Of a DNA stretch of 64,000 nt, positions 8,088 to 16,552 are shown one piece after another (positions within the stretch are counted from its first letter, which is position 1; each line of letters begins with the position of its first letter). Both the position numbers and the translations under genes were made by a program. The notes under the pieces are model-generated. The model was not told the origin of the DNA and did not search any database. It worked only from the letters and a program-made list of their open reading frames with translations. Source of the stretch: JAWKWH01 sp040830725 (GTDB lineage: Bacteria > Pseudomonadota > Alphaproteobacteria > Rhizobiales > Rhizobiaceae). The stretch is taken from contig JBFOMG010000005.1 of assembly GCA_040830725.1 (NCBI GenBank), forward strand, positions 60,804-124,803, in the 5' to 3' direction.

Positions 8088-9399
8088 GTACCGTGCGTAC
8101 GCAATCGACCAATTCGTCGATCTGGCCCTTCTCAACGATCAACGGTGGTGACAATGCAATGATGTCACCAGTGGTGCGGATCAGGCAGCCCCGTTCGAAT
8201 GCCTTCACGAATGCTGAAAACGCCCGTTTTGTGGGTGCTCCTGCAATCGGCTCCAGCTCGATTGCGCCGACAAGGCCGATATTGCGAACATCAATCACAT
8301 TTGGCTCGCCCTTCAGCGAATGCAATGCGTCCTCCCAATAGGGCGCAAGTTCGGCACCGCGGGTCAGCAAGCCCTCTTCCTTGTAGGTATCCAGCGTACC
8401 AAGCGCTGCAGCACAAGCCATCGGGTTGCCGGAATAGGTGTACCCGTGGAAGAACTCGATCATGTGTTCGGGACCGGTCATGAAGGCATCGTGAATCTCC
8501 TTCTTGACGAATACTGCACCGATCGGGATCACACCGTTTGATACCCCTTTTGCCGTTGTGATGATGTCAGGCGTGACACCAAAATAGTCAGCGCCAAACG
8601 GCGTGCCGAGGCGACCGTATCCGGTGATTACCTCGTCAAAGATCAAAAGAATGCCGTGCTTGTCACAAATCTCGCGCAGACGCTTCAAATAGCCTTTCGG
8701 CGGAACCAGGACTCCCGTAGACCCCGCGACGGGCTCGACGATGACGGCGGCGACCGTCGATGCATCATGCAAGCCGACAATACGTTCCAGTTCGTCAGCA
8801 AGTTCGGCACCATGCTCCGGTTCGCAGCGTGTGAACGCATTCTTGTCCAGCAAATGCGTGTGTGGAAGGTGGTCGACGCCAGAAAGCAGCGTTCCAAACA
8901 TCTTTCGGTTCGGCACAATGCCGCCGACGGAAATACCACCGAAATTGACGCCGTGATAACCGCGCTCTCGCCCGATCAGCCGGAAGCGTGATCCCTCGCC
9001 TTTGGCACGATGATATGCGAGCGCCATCTTCAACGCGGTTTCGACGGATTCTGAACCGGAATTGGTGAAGAATACATGCTCCATGCCATCGGGTGCGATG
9101 TCGATCAGGCGGTTGGCCAACTCAAATACCGCCGGATGTCCCATCTGGAACGCAGGAGCATAGTCGAGTTGCTCCGCCTGGCGCTGGATCGCTTCAGTAA
9201 TCAGCGGTCGGCCATGCCCGGCGTTGACGCACCAAAGACCCGCCGTGCCATCAAGCACCTGGCGGCCGTCGGTAGTCGTGTAGTGCATATCCTTGGCGCC
9301 GACAAACATCCGCGGCGCCTTCTTGAACTGCCGGTTCGCGGTAAACGGCATCCAGAATGCATTCAAATCGTTGGGCGTAATATCTAGACGGCTGGACAC
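8071..9399 (-). CDS. Class-III omega-aminotransferase, probable beta-alanine--pyruvate transaminase
   Basis: This 442-residue PLP enzyme carries the class-III motif LLIFDEVITGYGRLG and the PLP lysine in TTAKGVSNGVIPIG. The N-terminal LNAFWMPFTANRQF is typical of beta-alanine:pyruvate aminotransferases. GTG at 9399 is chosen as start because GGGGAGG lies 8 bases upstream. The in-frame ATG at 9426 has no such site. Beta-alanine is the product of the hydrolase encoded at 6014-7264, so the enzyme should convert it to malonate semialdehyde. Exact amino donor is inferred. Confidence 0.88.
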   Translation of the reverse strand: MSSRLDITPNDLNAFWMPFTANRQFKKAPRMFVGAKDMHYTTTDGRQVLDGTAGLWCVNAGHGRPLITEAIQRQAEQLDYAPAFQMGHPAVFELANRLIDIAPDGMEHVFFTNSGSESVETALKMALAYHRAKGEGSRFRLIGRERGYHGVNFGGISVGGIVPNRKMFGTLLSGVDHLPHTHLLDKNAFTRCEPEHGAELADELERIVGLHDASTVAAVIVEPVAGSTGVLVPPKGYLKRLREICDKHGILLIFDEVITGYGRLGTPFGADYFGVTPDIITTAKGVSNGVIPIGAVFVKKEIHDAFMTGPEHMIEFFHGYTYSGNPMACAAALGTLDTYKEEGLLTRGAELAPYWEDALHSLKGEPNVIDVRNIGLVGAIELEPIAGAPTKRAFSAFVKAFERGCLIRTTGDIIALSPPLIVEKGQIDELVDCVRTVLNEVE

Positions 9400-9479
9400 A
9401 AGATGATCCTCCCCAAAAATGCGCAAAGACTATCCGTTAAGGGTTTTGTCCAAGCGGTGCAACATGCGCCACGAAAAAA

Positions 9480-9495
9480 TTGACCATTTGGAAAA
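9480..9495. promoter_or_regulatory. Degenerate RutR-like operator
   Basis: TTGACCATTTGGAAAA has a perfect left half of the RutR consensus and 5 of 7 matching bases in the right half. It lies between the divergent transaminase gene and the second RutR-like gene, the position expected of an operator for either. Confidence 0.55.
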
Positions 9496-9542
9496 ATATG
9501 AACTTTATGGCATGACTCCACCGATGGGGTGGCAGGGAAGCA

Positions 9543-10169
9543 ATGGCAGTCGTTCAAACAAAACCAAAAACACGTATTCAGGCCGAAAAAAGCGAGCGTA
9601 TTCTTGACGCTGCGCTGGAAATATTTTCCGAAAACGGCTTTCGAGGCTCGACCATCGATCAGATTGCCTCCGCAGCAGGCATGTCGAAACCAAACCTGCT
9701 CTACTATTTCAAAAGCAAGGAGGAAATTCACCAGACTCTCATCGACCGGCTGCTGAAGACCTGGCTCGCGCCGCTGGAGCAGATCGACGAAAACGGCGAT
9801 CCGATGACCGAAATCACAGGATACATCCGCCGCAAGATCGAAATGTCCAAGGATCTGCCGCGCGAGAGCCGCTTGTTTGCGAACGAAATGTTGCATGGTG
9901 CACCACGCACACTGGCCAAGCTGGAAGGTGAATTAAAGGAGCTCGTTGACCGCAAGGCCGAGGTGATAAAACGTTGGATTCAGGATGGAAAAATCTCCGA
10001 GTGCGATCCATGGCACCTGATATTCTCAATCTGGGCAACGACACAGCACTATGCCGATTTTGACGTGCAGGTGCGAGCGGTTCTGGGGCCTGATCGCAGT
10101 GGAGAAAGCCGGTTTCAAGATGCAGCAAGGTTTCTTGAAACCTTTTATCTGCGCGGTTTGAAACCTTGA
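9543..10169 (+). CDS. TetR-family regulator, second RutR-like paralogue
   Basis: This 208-residue protein is a clear paralogue of the regulator at 7407. The helix-turn-helix reads ALEIFSENGFRGSTIDQIAS and MSKPNLLYYFKSKEEIHQTL. Shared C-terminal features are NEMLHGAPRTLAKLE, KRWIQDGKISECDPWHLIFS and WATTQHYADF. It is divergent from the transaminase gene and shares with it an intergenic region that contains a degenerate RutR-like site. It may sense a different ligand such as thymine or beta-alanine, or split control of the two halves of the pathway, but the sequence does not say which. Confidence 0.88.
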   Translation: MAVVQTKPKTRIQAEKSERILDAALEIFSENGFRGSTIDQIASAAGMSKPNLLYYFKSKEEIHQTLIDRLLKTWLAPLEQIDENGDPMTEITGYIRRKIEMSKDLPRESRLFANEMLHGAPRTLAKLEGELKELVDRKAEVIKRWIQDGKISECDPWHLIFSIWATTQHYADFDVQVRAVLGPDRSGESRFQDAARFLETFYLRGLKP

Positions 10170-10309
10170 TCAGGATTGACGCGAACAGGCCATAGTTGAC
10201 ATAGTTGTCCCGTCGCGGTGCCCGGAAATGACAACCGCAGCAATGTCAGTCAACTTGTATGATGCAGTTCGCTGCAACAAGCACAGTCCAAAATCGAAAT
10301 ACCAACGTC

Positions 10310-10786
10310 ATGTCTGAAACGACCCTGAAGATATTGATTAGCGTGCCATTGCTGATTGCAGGTCTGGCGCTGGTTTACTTTTTCATGCCCGGCAACTCAG
10401 CCGGCTCATCCATGCTGCATCCAGACAATCCGGCTATCGTTTCCAAGGGAGAAGCGCTCTACGCCGCCGAATGCGCCAGCTGCCATGGCGCCAACGGGCA
10501 GGGGCAGCCAGACTGGGATACAAAGAGCACAGCTGAAAATCCGCTCGCACCACCACATGATGGAACAGGCCACACTTGGCAACACCCGGACAGGGCACTG
10601 TTTGAATTGACCAAATACGGCACATCCGATGTCGCCTGCCGGACATTGAACGCCGATGCGATGCCGGAGTTCGACGAGCATCTGAGTGATGAGGATGTGA
10701 TCGCGGTTCTCTCCTACATCAAGTCGAAATGGCCGAGGAACATTCGCGAACAGCATGACAAGGTGAATGCATTGCATGCATCATGA
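10310..10786 (+). CDS. Membrane-anchored mono-haem cytochrome c
   Basis: This protein of about 158 residues has an N-terminal hydrophobic anchor (LKILISVPLLIAGLALVYFF). The haem motif CASCH follows in ALYAAECASCHGANGQG, and a likely axial methionine lies in NADAMPEFDEHL. It should sit on the periplasmic face of the inner membrane as a small electron carrier. The frame is open from an ATG at 10259, but the ATG at 10310 puts the anchor at the N-terminus. Neither has a good ribosome binding site. The link to pyrimidine catabolism is unclear, although the gene is in the middle of that locus. Confidence 0.82.
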   Translation: MSETTLKILISVPLLIAGLALVYFFMPGNSAGSSMLHPDNPAIVSKGEALYAAECASCHGANGQGQPDWDTKSTAENPLAPPHDGTGHTWQHPDRALFELTKYGTSDVACRTLNADAMPEFDEHLSDEDVIAVLSYIKSKWPRNIREQHDKVNALHAS

Positions 10787-10829
10787 CCGCTGCCGGTGAA
10801 CTGCCGGGCGGGTTTACAACAGCCAGGTC

Positions 10830-11261
10830 CTACTTCGGCCAGTGCTCCACGCTCATTGCCTTCATGCGTTCCACGGAATCGGCAATCATCTCCTCAAGCG
10901 CTCCGAGATCAAGCCCGCCTAACCGGCCAAGATAAAGGCAGGAGACACTGTGCTTGTGTTTTCCGAGCCGTTTGAGTTGGGAAGCGTATTTCTTGAATCC
11001 CGGCATGATATAGACAGTCATCGCGGCCTTGCGCGGTGAGAATCCGGTCAGCAGGAATTCCCCTTCTCTTCCGGTTGCGTATCTGTAGTGATAGCGCCCA
11101 AAACCGACGATGCTCGGACCCCACATCTGCGGTTCATACCCGGTTACACGGCCAAACAAGTCGAGCAAAAGCAGCGCATCCTCGCGTCTGCCCTTGTGTT
11201 CGACCGCCTCGACAAAAGCGCGCGGATCGACGTCAGTGGGGACGGTTTTGTTATCCGACAT
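10830..11261 (-). CDS. DUF1801 domain protein
   Basis: This 143-residue cytoplasmic protein matches the DUF1801/YdhG-like fold by its sequence signature: DALLLLDLFGRVTGYEPQMW, GFGRYHYRYATGREGEFL and TVYIMPGFKKYASQLKRLGK. No enzymatic function is established for the family. It lies convergent to the cytochrome gene and downstream of preA on the same strand. A frame is open six codons further upstream, but the ATG at 11261 gives the usual N-terminus. Confidence 0.8.
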   Translation of the reverse strand: MSDNKTVPTDVDPRAFVEAVEHKGRREDALLLLDLFGRVTGYEPQMWGPSIVGFGRYHYRYATGREGEFLLTGFSPRKAAMTVYIMPGFKKYASQLKRLGKHKHSVSCLYLGRLGGLDLGALEEMIADSVERMKAMSVEHWPK

Positions 11262-11354
11262 TCTGAAACGATACTGCACCCATTACAAAAGACAACGGGC
11301 GGCGCGGAAAACCTTCACACGCCACCCGATGCAGGAGGAACCTTGGGTCCGTAA

Positions 11355-12659
11355 CTATTCCGCAGCCACTTTGACCGGGTTGTTGGGATGCGTCGTCCAA
11401 TTGGCGTAGTCGGCCTCAACTGTCTTGCCGGTCCGCTCGTCGATTTCACCAGGTTGAAGGCGTTCCATGGTGATGCATCCTTCAACTGGACACACTTCAA
11501 CGCACAGATTACAGGCGACGCATTCCGCATCATTGACCTCAAACACCCGGTCAGGCTTCATCCAGATTGCCTGATGTGATGTGTCTTCGCACGCGATGTA
11601 GCACCGCCCGCATTTGATGCAGGCTTCCTGATTGATACGAGCCTTGGTGATGTAGTTGAGATTCAGATACTGCCAGTCGGTGACGTTTGGCGTTGCTCGG
11701 CCGATAACATCATCAAGCGTCGCATGACCTTTTTCATCCATCCAGTTTTTAAGTCCCTCGATCATTTCCTCGACGATCTTGAACCCATAGGTCATCGCAG
11801 CCGTACAAACCTGAACATTGCCGGCTCCGAGCGCCAGGAATTCGGCCGCATCACGCCAGGTCGTCACACCTCCGATGCCTGAAATCGGCAAACCCACGGT
11901 TTCCGGATCGCGCGCAATTTCTGCCACCATGTTAAGCGCAATCGGCTTGACCGCAGGTCCGCAATAACCGCCATGGCTACCCTTGCCGTCAATCGACGGT
12001 TCAGGAGAAAACGTATCCAAATTGACCGACGTGATCGAAGACACCGTGTTAATCAGCGACACTGCATCCGCCCCGCCGGCTTTCGCGGCGCGCGCAGGAT
12101 ACCGGATATCGGTGATATTCGGTGTGAGCTTGACGATCACCGGCATGCGCGTGTTCTGCTTGCACCAGCGCGCCACCATCTCGATATATTCCGGCACCTG
12201 GCCCACAGCCGAACCCATGCCCCGCTCGCTCATGCCATGCGGACACCCGAAGTTCAGTTCGATACCGTCGCAACCCGTATCCTCTACGCGCGGCAGGATT
12301 TTTTTCCATGCCCCTTCCTCGCAGGGCACCATGATCGACGCGATCACAGCCCGGTCCGGCCAATCGCGTTTGACCTGCTTGATCTCCCGAAGATTGACCT
12401 CCAAATCGCGATCGGTGATGAGTTCGATATTGTTGAGACCCAGCAGACGCCGGTCGCCGCCCCAGATCGCGCCATACCGTGGCCCGTTGACATTGACGAT
12501 CGGCGGTCCGGCTTCTCCAAGCGTCTTCCATACAACACCGCCCCAACCGGCCTTAAAGGCACGGACGACATTGTACTCCTTGTCGGTGGGCGGGGCGGAT
12601 GCCAGCCAGAACGGATTGGGTGACTTGATCCCGATAAAATCGTTTCGAATGTCAGCCAT
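11355..12659 (-). CDS. preA: NAD-dependent dihydropyrimidine dehydrogenase subunit PreA
   Basis: This 434-residue protein reduces uracil or thymine to the dihydro form together with PreT. The FMN-barrel contains the catalytic-loop cysteine in FGCPHGMSERGMGSAVG. The C-terminus has two ferredoxin-type 4Fe-4S motifs, CIKCGRCYIACEDTSH and CVACNLCVEVCPVEG. The adjacent ATG codons at 12662 and 12659 follow GGAGG. The second has better spacing. The gene overlaps the preT stop (ATGA), so the two subunits are translationally coupled. Confidence 0.95.
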   Translation of the reverse strand: MADIRNDFIGIKSPNPFWLASAPPTDKEYNVVRAFKAGWGGVVWKTLGEAGPPIVNVNGPRYGAIWGGDRRLLGLNNIELITDRDLEVNLREIKQVKRDWPDRAVIASIMVPCEEGAWKKILPRVEDTGCDGIELNFGCPHGMSERGMGSAVGQVPEYIEMVARWCKQNTRMPVIVKLTPNITDIRYPARAAKAGGADAVSLINTVSSITSVNLDTFSPEPSIDGKGSHGGYCGPAVKPIALNMVAEIARDPETVGLPISGIGGVTTWRDAAEFLALGAGNVQVCTAAMTYGFKIVEEMIEGLKNWMDEKGHATLDDVIGRATPNVTDWQYLNLNYITKARINQEACIKCGRCYIACEDTSHQAIWMKPDRVFEVNDAECVACNLCVEVCPVEGCITMERLQPGEIDERTGKTVEADYANWTTHPNNPVKVAAE

Positions 12660-13990
12660 CATGCTCCTCCGTCGGAAAGATATCGGTGAATGCTCTCAGC
12701 GGCGTCACGCCCTTGCGAGACAGCAGTCACGGTCAGGTCATCGCCCTGATCGGTGCAGTCGCCCCCGGCCCAGACATTTGGAAGCGAGGTTTTGCCTTCT
12801 GCATCAGTCTTGATGCGGCCTCCATTGAGTTCAGGTCCCGCCGCAGCGCCATTCAGGTGCGAACTCTCAAGCGTTTGGCCGATTGCCTTGAACACCTGAT
12901 CGGCAGCGATGATAATCTCTTCTCCGTCGCGATCGAATTTCATGCCGGCGACTTTGCCGTCCTCAACTACCGTCGCCTTTGGCGTCAGGTGGGTACGTAA
13001 AGTCACTCCGCGCGTTTGAGCCAGTTCCTGTTCCCATTCAGACGCCTTCATGCGTGATTGCGGCCCCCGATAAGCAATTGTCACTTCATCGGCGCCAAGC
13101 GCTTTCGCTTGTGCCGCCGCGTCAACAGCCGTCATCCCGCCGCCGATCACCACAACCCTGCGGCCGACAGGAACAGACCCAAGGTCGGTTGCCTGACGCA
13201 GCCCAGCAATCCATTCAACGGCATCTTCGCTGCCTTCAGCTTCAGCGTCCGCATCGCCAAGCGCATTCACGCCGGCCAGTCCACAGGCCAGAAAAACCGC
13301 ATCAAACCCGCTTTCGAGCTCGGCCAGCGAAACATCACGTTCCAAGGCCTTGCCGTGTTCGATTTCGATCCCGCCGATGGCGGTGACATAGTCGACTTCG
13401 GCTTGTGCAAAACCATCCACCGTCTTGTAAGCGGCAATACCGAACTCGTTGAGACCGCCGGATTTTTCTCGTGCTTCATAAACAGTCACGTCATGGCCAT
13501 GCATCGACAGCCGGTGAGCGCATGCCAGACCGGCCGGGCCCGCACCAACGACCGCGACAGTTTTGCCACTCGAAGCGGCTCTTTCATAAAACTGCTTTCC
13601 GGCAGCCATCGCTGCATCGGTCGCATAGCGCTGTAACTGCCCAATCTTGACCGGTTTGCCTTCCGCGGTCTCGCGGACGCAGACCTGCTCGCACAATGTT
13701 TCGGTAGGGCAAACGCGCGCGCACATGCCGCCTAAAATATTCTGGTCAAATATCGTTTTGGCCGACCCGATCGGATTGCCGGTCGATATCTGCCGGATGA
13801 ACATCGGAATATCGATCGAAGTCGGGCACGCCGTCACGCATGGTGCATCATGGCAAAAATAGCAGCGGTCAGCTTCCACAGCCGCTTCGTGCGCATCCAA
13901 TGGTGGATGCAAATCGGAAAAATTGTCCTGATATTCCGCAGCAGACAAACGTCCTGCAGAAATGCCGTTTGCATAGCGGCTATCGGCCAT
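12659..13990 (-). CDS. preT: NAD-dependent dihydropyrimidine dehydrogenase subunit PreT
   Basis: This 443-residue GltD-like flavoprotein feeds electrons from NAD(P)H to PreA. The N-terminal Fe-S region shows CYFCHDAPCVTACPTSIDIP and ILGGMCARVCPTETLCEQVC. Two dinucleotide-binding motifs follow, VAVVGAGPAGLACAHRL and RRVVVIGGGMTAVDAAA. ATG 13990 is selected because GGGAGG lies 7 bases before it; the ATG seven codons earlier lacks a site. It forms a two-gene operon with preA. Confidence 0.94.
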   Translation of the reverse strand: MADSRYANGISAGRLSAAEYQDNFSDLHPPLDAHEAAVEADRCYFCHDAPCVTACPTSIDIPMFIRQISTGNPIGSAKTIFDQNILGGMCARVCPTETLCEQVCVRETAEGKPVKIGQLQRYATDAAMAAGKQFYERAASSGKTVAVVGAGPAGLACAHRLSMHGHDVTVYEAREKSGGLNEFGIAAYKTVDGFAQAEVDYVTAIGGIEIEHGKALERDVSLAELESGFDAVFLACGLAGVNALGDADAEAEGSEDAVEWIAGLRQATDLGSVPVGRRVVVIGGGMTAVDAAAQAKALGADEVTIAYRGPQSRMKASEWEQELAQTRGVTLRTHLTPKATVVEDGKVAGMKFDRDGEEIIIAADQVFKAIGQTLESSHLNGAAAGPELNGGRIKTDAEGKTSLPNVWAGGDCTDQGDDLTVTAVSQGRDAAESIHRYLSDGGA

Positions 13991-14043
13991 TCTTCTCCTC
14001 CCGAATGCCATTTTGGTTGTCCCACTATACCATTGGAAATTTT

Positions 14044-14059
14044 TTTATCAATTGGTCAA
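14044..14059. promoter_or_regulatory. Degenerate RutR-like operator upstream of preTA
   Basis: Read on the minus strand the site is TTGACCAATTGATAAA: a perfect left half of the RutR consensus and 5 of 7 bases in the right half. It is 54 bases upstream of the preT start and would also influence the divergent aldehyde dehydrogenase gene. Confidence 0.55.
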
Positions 14060-14225
14060 ATTTATTTGTTTGCCGTCGCGGCATACACTCTCCGGGTCGT
14101 TTTCCTGGCGGTGCAATGGCGATGTTGGAAGCTACCTCTCAGGCTTGTTGACTGCCGAAGGCCTTTGCGGTTCGTTGGGCAACAGCTCCAATTTTTGATC
14201 AAATCCGAAATCAGGGAAATTCACC

Positions 14226-15683
14226 ATGAAAGAAGCTCGTAGCTTTTACATTGACGGAGAATGGGTCGAGCCATCCAGTCAAAATGATCTAGAGGTCATC
14301 GATCCTTCTAACGAAGAACCGTTTGCAGTGATTTCTCTGGGATCCAAAGCCGATACCGATGCAGCGGTCGCTGCCGCCCGCCGGGCGTTTGACGGCTGGA
14401 GCCAAACATCGAAGGAGGAACGCCTCGGCTACATCAGAAAAATCGCTGACATTTACGAGCGGCGCAACGATAAGATGGGCGCCGCCATATCTCAGGAGAT
14501 GGGCGCACCGGTCGACTTGGCAAAATCGGCACAGGCCGGCGCGGGCGCCTGGCATATCCGCAATTTCATCCGGGCATTCGACAAGTTAGAGTTCGAACGG
14601 CCGTTGGGGCCGCATGCGCCCAACGATTTGATCCGGCTTGAGCCGATCGGTGTCTGCGGCCTGATCACACCTTGGAACTGGCCGATGAACCAGGTCACGC
14701 TAAAGGTCATCCCGGCGCTGGCTGCAGGCTGCACAATGGTGCTGAAGCCCTCGGAAATCGCACCGATGTCATCAATTCTGTTTACCGAAATTGTGGACGA
14801 GGCAGGCCTTCCGGCTGGCGTCTACAACCTGGTAAATGGTGACGGCGCAGGCGTCGGCACACATCTATCAGGCCATCCCGATGTCGACATGATTTCATTT
14901 ACAGGCTCCACCCGCGCCGGAACCGCGATCTCCAAGAACGCAGCAGACACGATCAAGAGGGTGAGCCTCGAACTCGGCGGCAAGGGCGCAAATATCATTT
15001 TTGCCGATGCAGACGACAAGGCGGTCAAGCGCGGCGCACGCCATTGTTTTGAAAACTCCGGCCAGTCCTGCAACGCGCCAACCCGAATGCTGGTGCACCG
15101 CTCCAGATATGACGATGCTGTCGATATTGCTGCGGAGACGGCAAACACGACCGCAGTGGATATCGCCTCAAAAGAAGGCCGCCATATCGGACCGGTCGTA
15201 TCCGAGCTTCAGTTCAACAAGATCCAGGACCTGATTGATCAGGGTATCAAGGAAGGCGCGCGCCTTGTTGCCGGCGGGCTTGGCCGGCCCGAAGGGCTCA
15301 ATCGAGGCTATTTCGTTCGCCCGACCGTGTTCGCCGATGTCAACAACGACATGACGATTGCACGACAGGAAATATTCGGTCCCGTCTTGTCGATAATTCC
15401 GTTTGACGAGGAAGAAGAAGCTATCTCGATCGCCAATGATACGGTTTACGGTCTGACAAACTACGTCCAGAGCCAGGATTCGGAACGTTCCAACCGGGTA
15501 GCACGCCGCTTGCGTTCCGGCATGGTTGAGATGAACGGAAAGTCCCGCGGAGCCGGTTCACCATTCGGCGGATACAAGCAATCCGGCAACGGTCGCGAAG
15601 GCGGCGTGTGGGGCATTGAAGATTTTCTCGAGGTCAAATCGATCAGCGGCTGGACTCCGGAAGTTGCAGAAGCCGCAGAGTAG
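14226..15683 (+). CDS. NAD(P)-dependent aldehyde dehydrogenase
   Basis: This 485-residue ALDH has the catalytic glutamate in LELGGKGANIIF and the nucleophile cysteine in NSGQSCNAPTRMLV. The C-terminal NGKSRGAGSPFGGYKQSGNG is typical of the superfamily. AGGGA lies 9 bases before the ATG. It is divergent from preTA and shares the putative RutR-like operator. A role in oxidising malonate semialdehyde or another aldehyde from the pathway is plausible. The sequence lacks a feature that would fix the substrate, and it is not a classic CoA-acylating methylmalonate-semialdehyde dehydrogenase by eye. Confidence 0.88.
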   Translation: MKEARSFYIDGEWVEPSSQNDLEVIDPSNEEPFAVISLGSKADTDAAVAAARRAFDGWSQTSKEERLGYIRKIADIYERRNDKMGAAISQEMGAPVDLAKSAQAGAGAWHIRNFIRAFDKLEFERPLGPHAPNDLIRLEPIGVCGLITPWNWPMNQVTLKVIPALAAGCTMVLKPSEIAPMSSILFTEIVDEAGLPAGVYNLVNGDGAGVGTHLSGHPDVDMISFTGSTRAGTAISKNAADTIKRVSLELGGKGANIIFADADDKAVKRGARHCFENSGQSCNAPTRMLVHRSRYDDAVDIAAETANTTAVDIASKEGRHIGPVVSELQFNKIQDLIDQGIKEGARLVAGGLGRPEGLNRGYFVRPTVFADVNNDMTIARQEIFGPVLSIIPFDEEEEAISIANDTVYGLTNYVQSQDSERSNRVARRLRSGMVEMNGKSRGAGSPFGGYKQSGNGREGGVWGIEDFLEVKSISGWTPEVAEAAE

Positions 15684-15694
15684 GACGCTGTCCG

Positions 15695-16375
15695 TCAGCT
15701 AGCGTTGGCGGTCGGCACATATAGCTGCGAGTAGGCGATCCGGACCGCTTCGGTCGCCTCTTCGCTGCGCTTGCCGATGTGGTCGCGCAATTCCGCAACC
15801 GCCTTCTCGGCATCCCGGGCCTTCAAGGCCTCGGTTATCCGCACATGCGCAGCAGGGGTAATGCCGCGCCGCTCACCCATGTCTATCCAGCGCACGTAGC
15901 GAATCTTGGCGCTGACATTTGCAAGCAGTTGCTCCAATTCACGGTTTCCCGACATCTTTACGATTCGAAGGTGAAATGCCTCGTCTAGTTCGACCAGTTC
16001 CCGCGGTGTCGAGGAACTGGAATAGGCAGGTTCGGTTTTTTTTAGGAACGCCAGTACAGATTCGATTTCTTCGTCGCTGGCGCGTTCCACAGCCAGCCGC
16101 AGCGCCTCGCACTCTATCGCCTGCCGCGCTTCGTAGAGCGCCAAAATCTGTGCCGGATCGAGCGAACGGCAAAAAAATCCGCGGCCGTTCTGGAACGTCA
16201 AAAAACCTTCTGCCACCAACCGGTTCAGAGCCTCGCGCAATGGTGTCCTGCTGGTTCCAAGGTCGTTTGCAAGATCACCCTCATTGATCCGCTCGCCAGG
16301 TTTGAACTCGAAATTCGTCGCCATTGCACGAACCTGATCGTAAATTTTATCAACACTGCTTTTGTTTGTCGTCAT
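15695..16375 (-). CDS. GntR-family regulator, FCD domain
   Basis: This 226-residue regulator has an N-terminal winged helix (GERINEGDLANDLGTSRTPL, REALNRLVAEGFLTFQNGRG) and an all-helical FCD effector domain (LYEARQAIECEALRLAVERA, LDEAFHLRIVKMSGNRELEQ). FCD proteins commonly sense carboxylic acids. ATG 16375 is preferred to an in-frame TTG at 16405. It is divergent from the ThDP enzyme gene, and two TTG-N4-CAA-like sites lie between them. Confidence 0.88.
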   Translation of the reverse strand: MTTNKSSVDKIYDQVRAMATNFEFKPGERINEGDLANDLGTSRTPLREALNRLVAEGFLTFQNGRGFFCRSLDPAQILALYEARQAIECEALRLAVERASDEEIESVLAFLKKTEPAYSSSSTPRELVELDEAFHLRIVKMSGNRELEQLLANVSAKIRYVRWIDMGERRGITPAAHVRITEALKARDAEKAVAELRDHIGKRSEEATEAVRIAYSQLYVPTANAS

Positions 16376-16489
16376 GCTGCGCTGGCCACTTTCGATAACG
16401 CCCAAGCCACGCCTGGATTGCGAGGCCCGTCCTCAATTTCATGAACTGCACTATGGACCGAATTGTTTCAATTGACCATGCATGCTGAA

Positions 16490-16511
16490 TTGTATACAGC
16501 TTTGCGTACAA
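16490..16511. promoter_or_regulatory. Tandem GntR/FCD-type operator sites
   Basis: TTGTATACAG (16490-16499) and TTGCGTACAA (16502-16511) both resemble the TTGTATACAA palindrome used by many FCD-type GntR regulators. Their centres are 12 bp apart. They lie in the divergent promoter region between the gntR start at 16375 and the ThDP enzyme start at 16553. Confidence 0.55.
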
Positions 16512-16552
16512 TAATTTTACCATCAATCAAATACAAAGAATCGCGGGAAGTC

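Noticed and set aside
16471..16484. TTGACCATGCATGC, resembling a RutR half-site upstream of the ThDP gene
   Set aside because: The right half does not match and the genes are not in the pyrimidine set; the GntR-type sites just downstream explain the region better.
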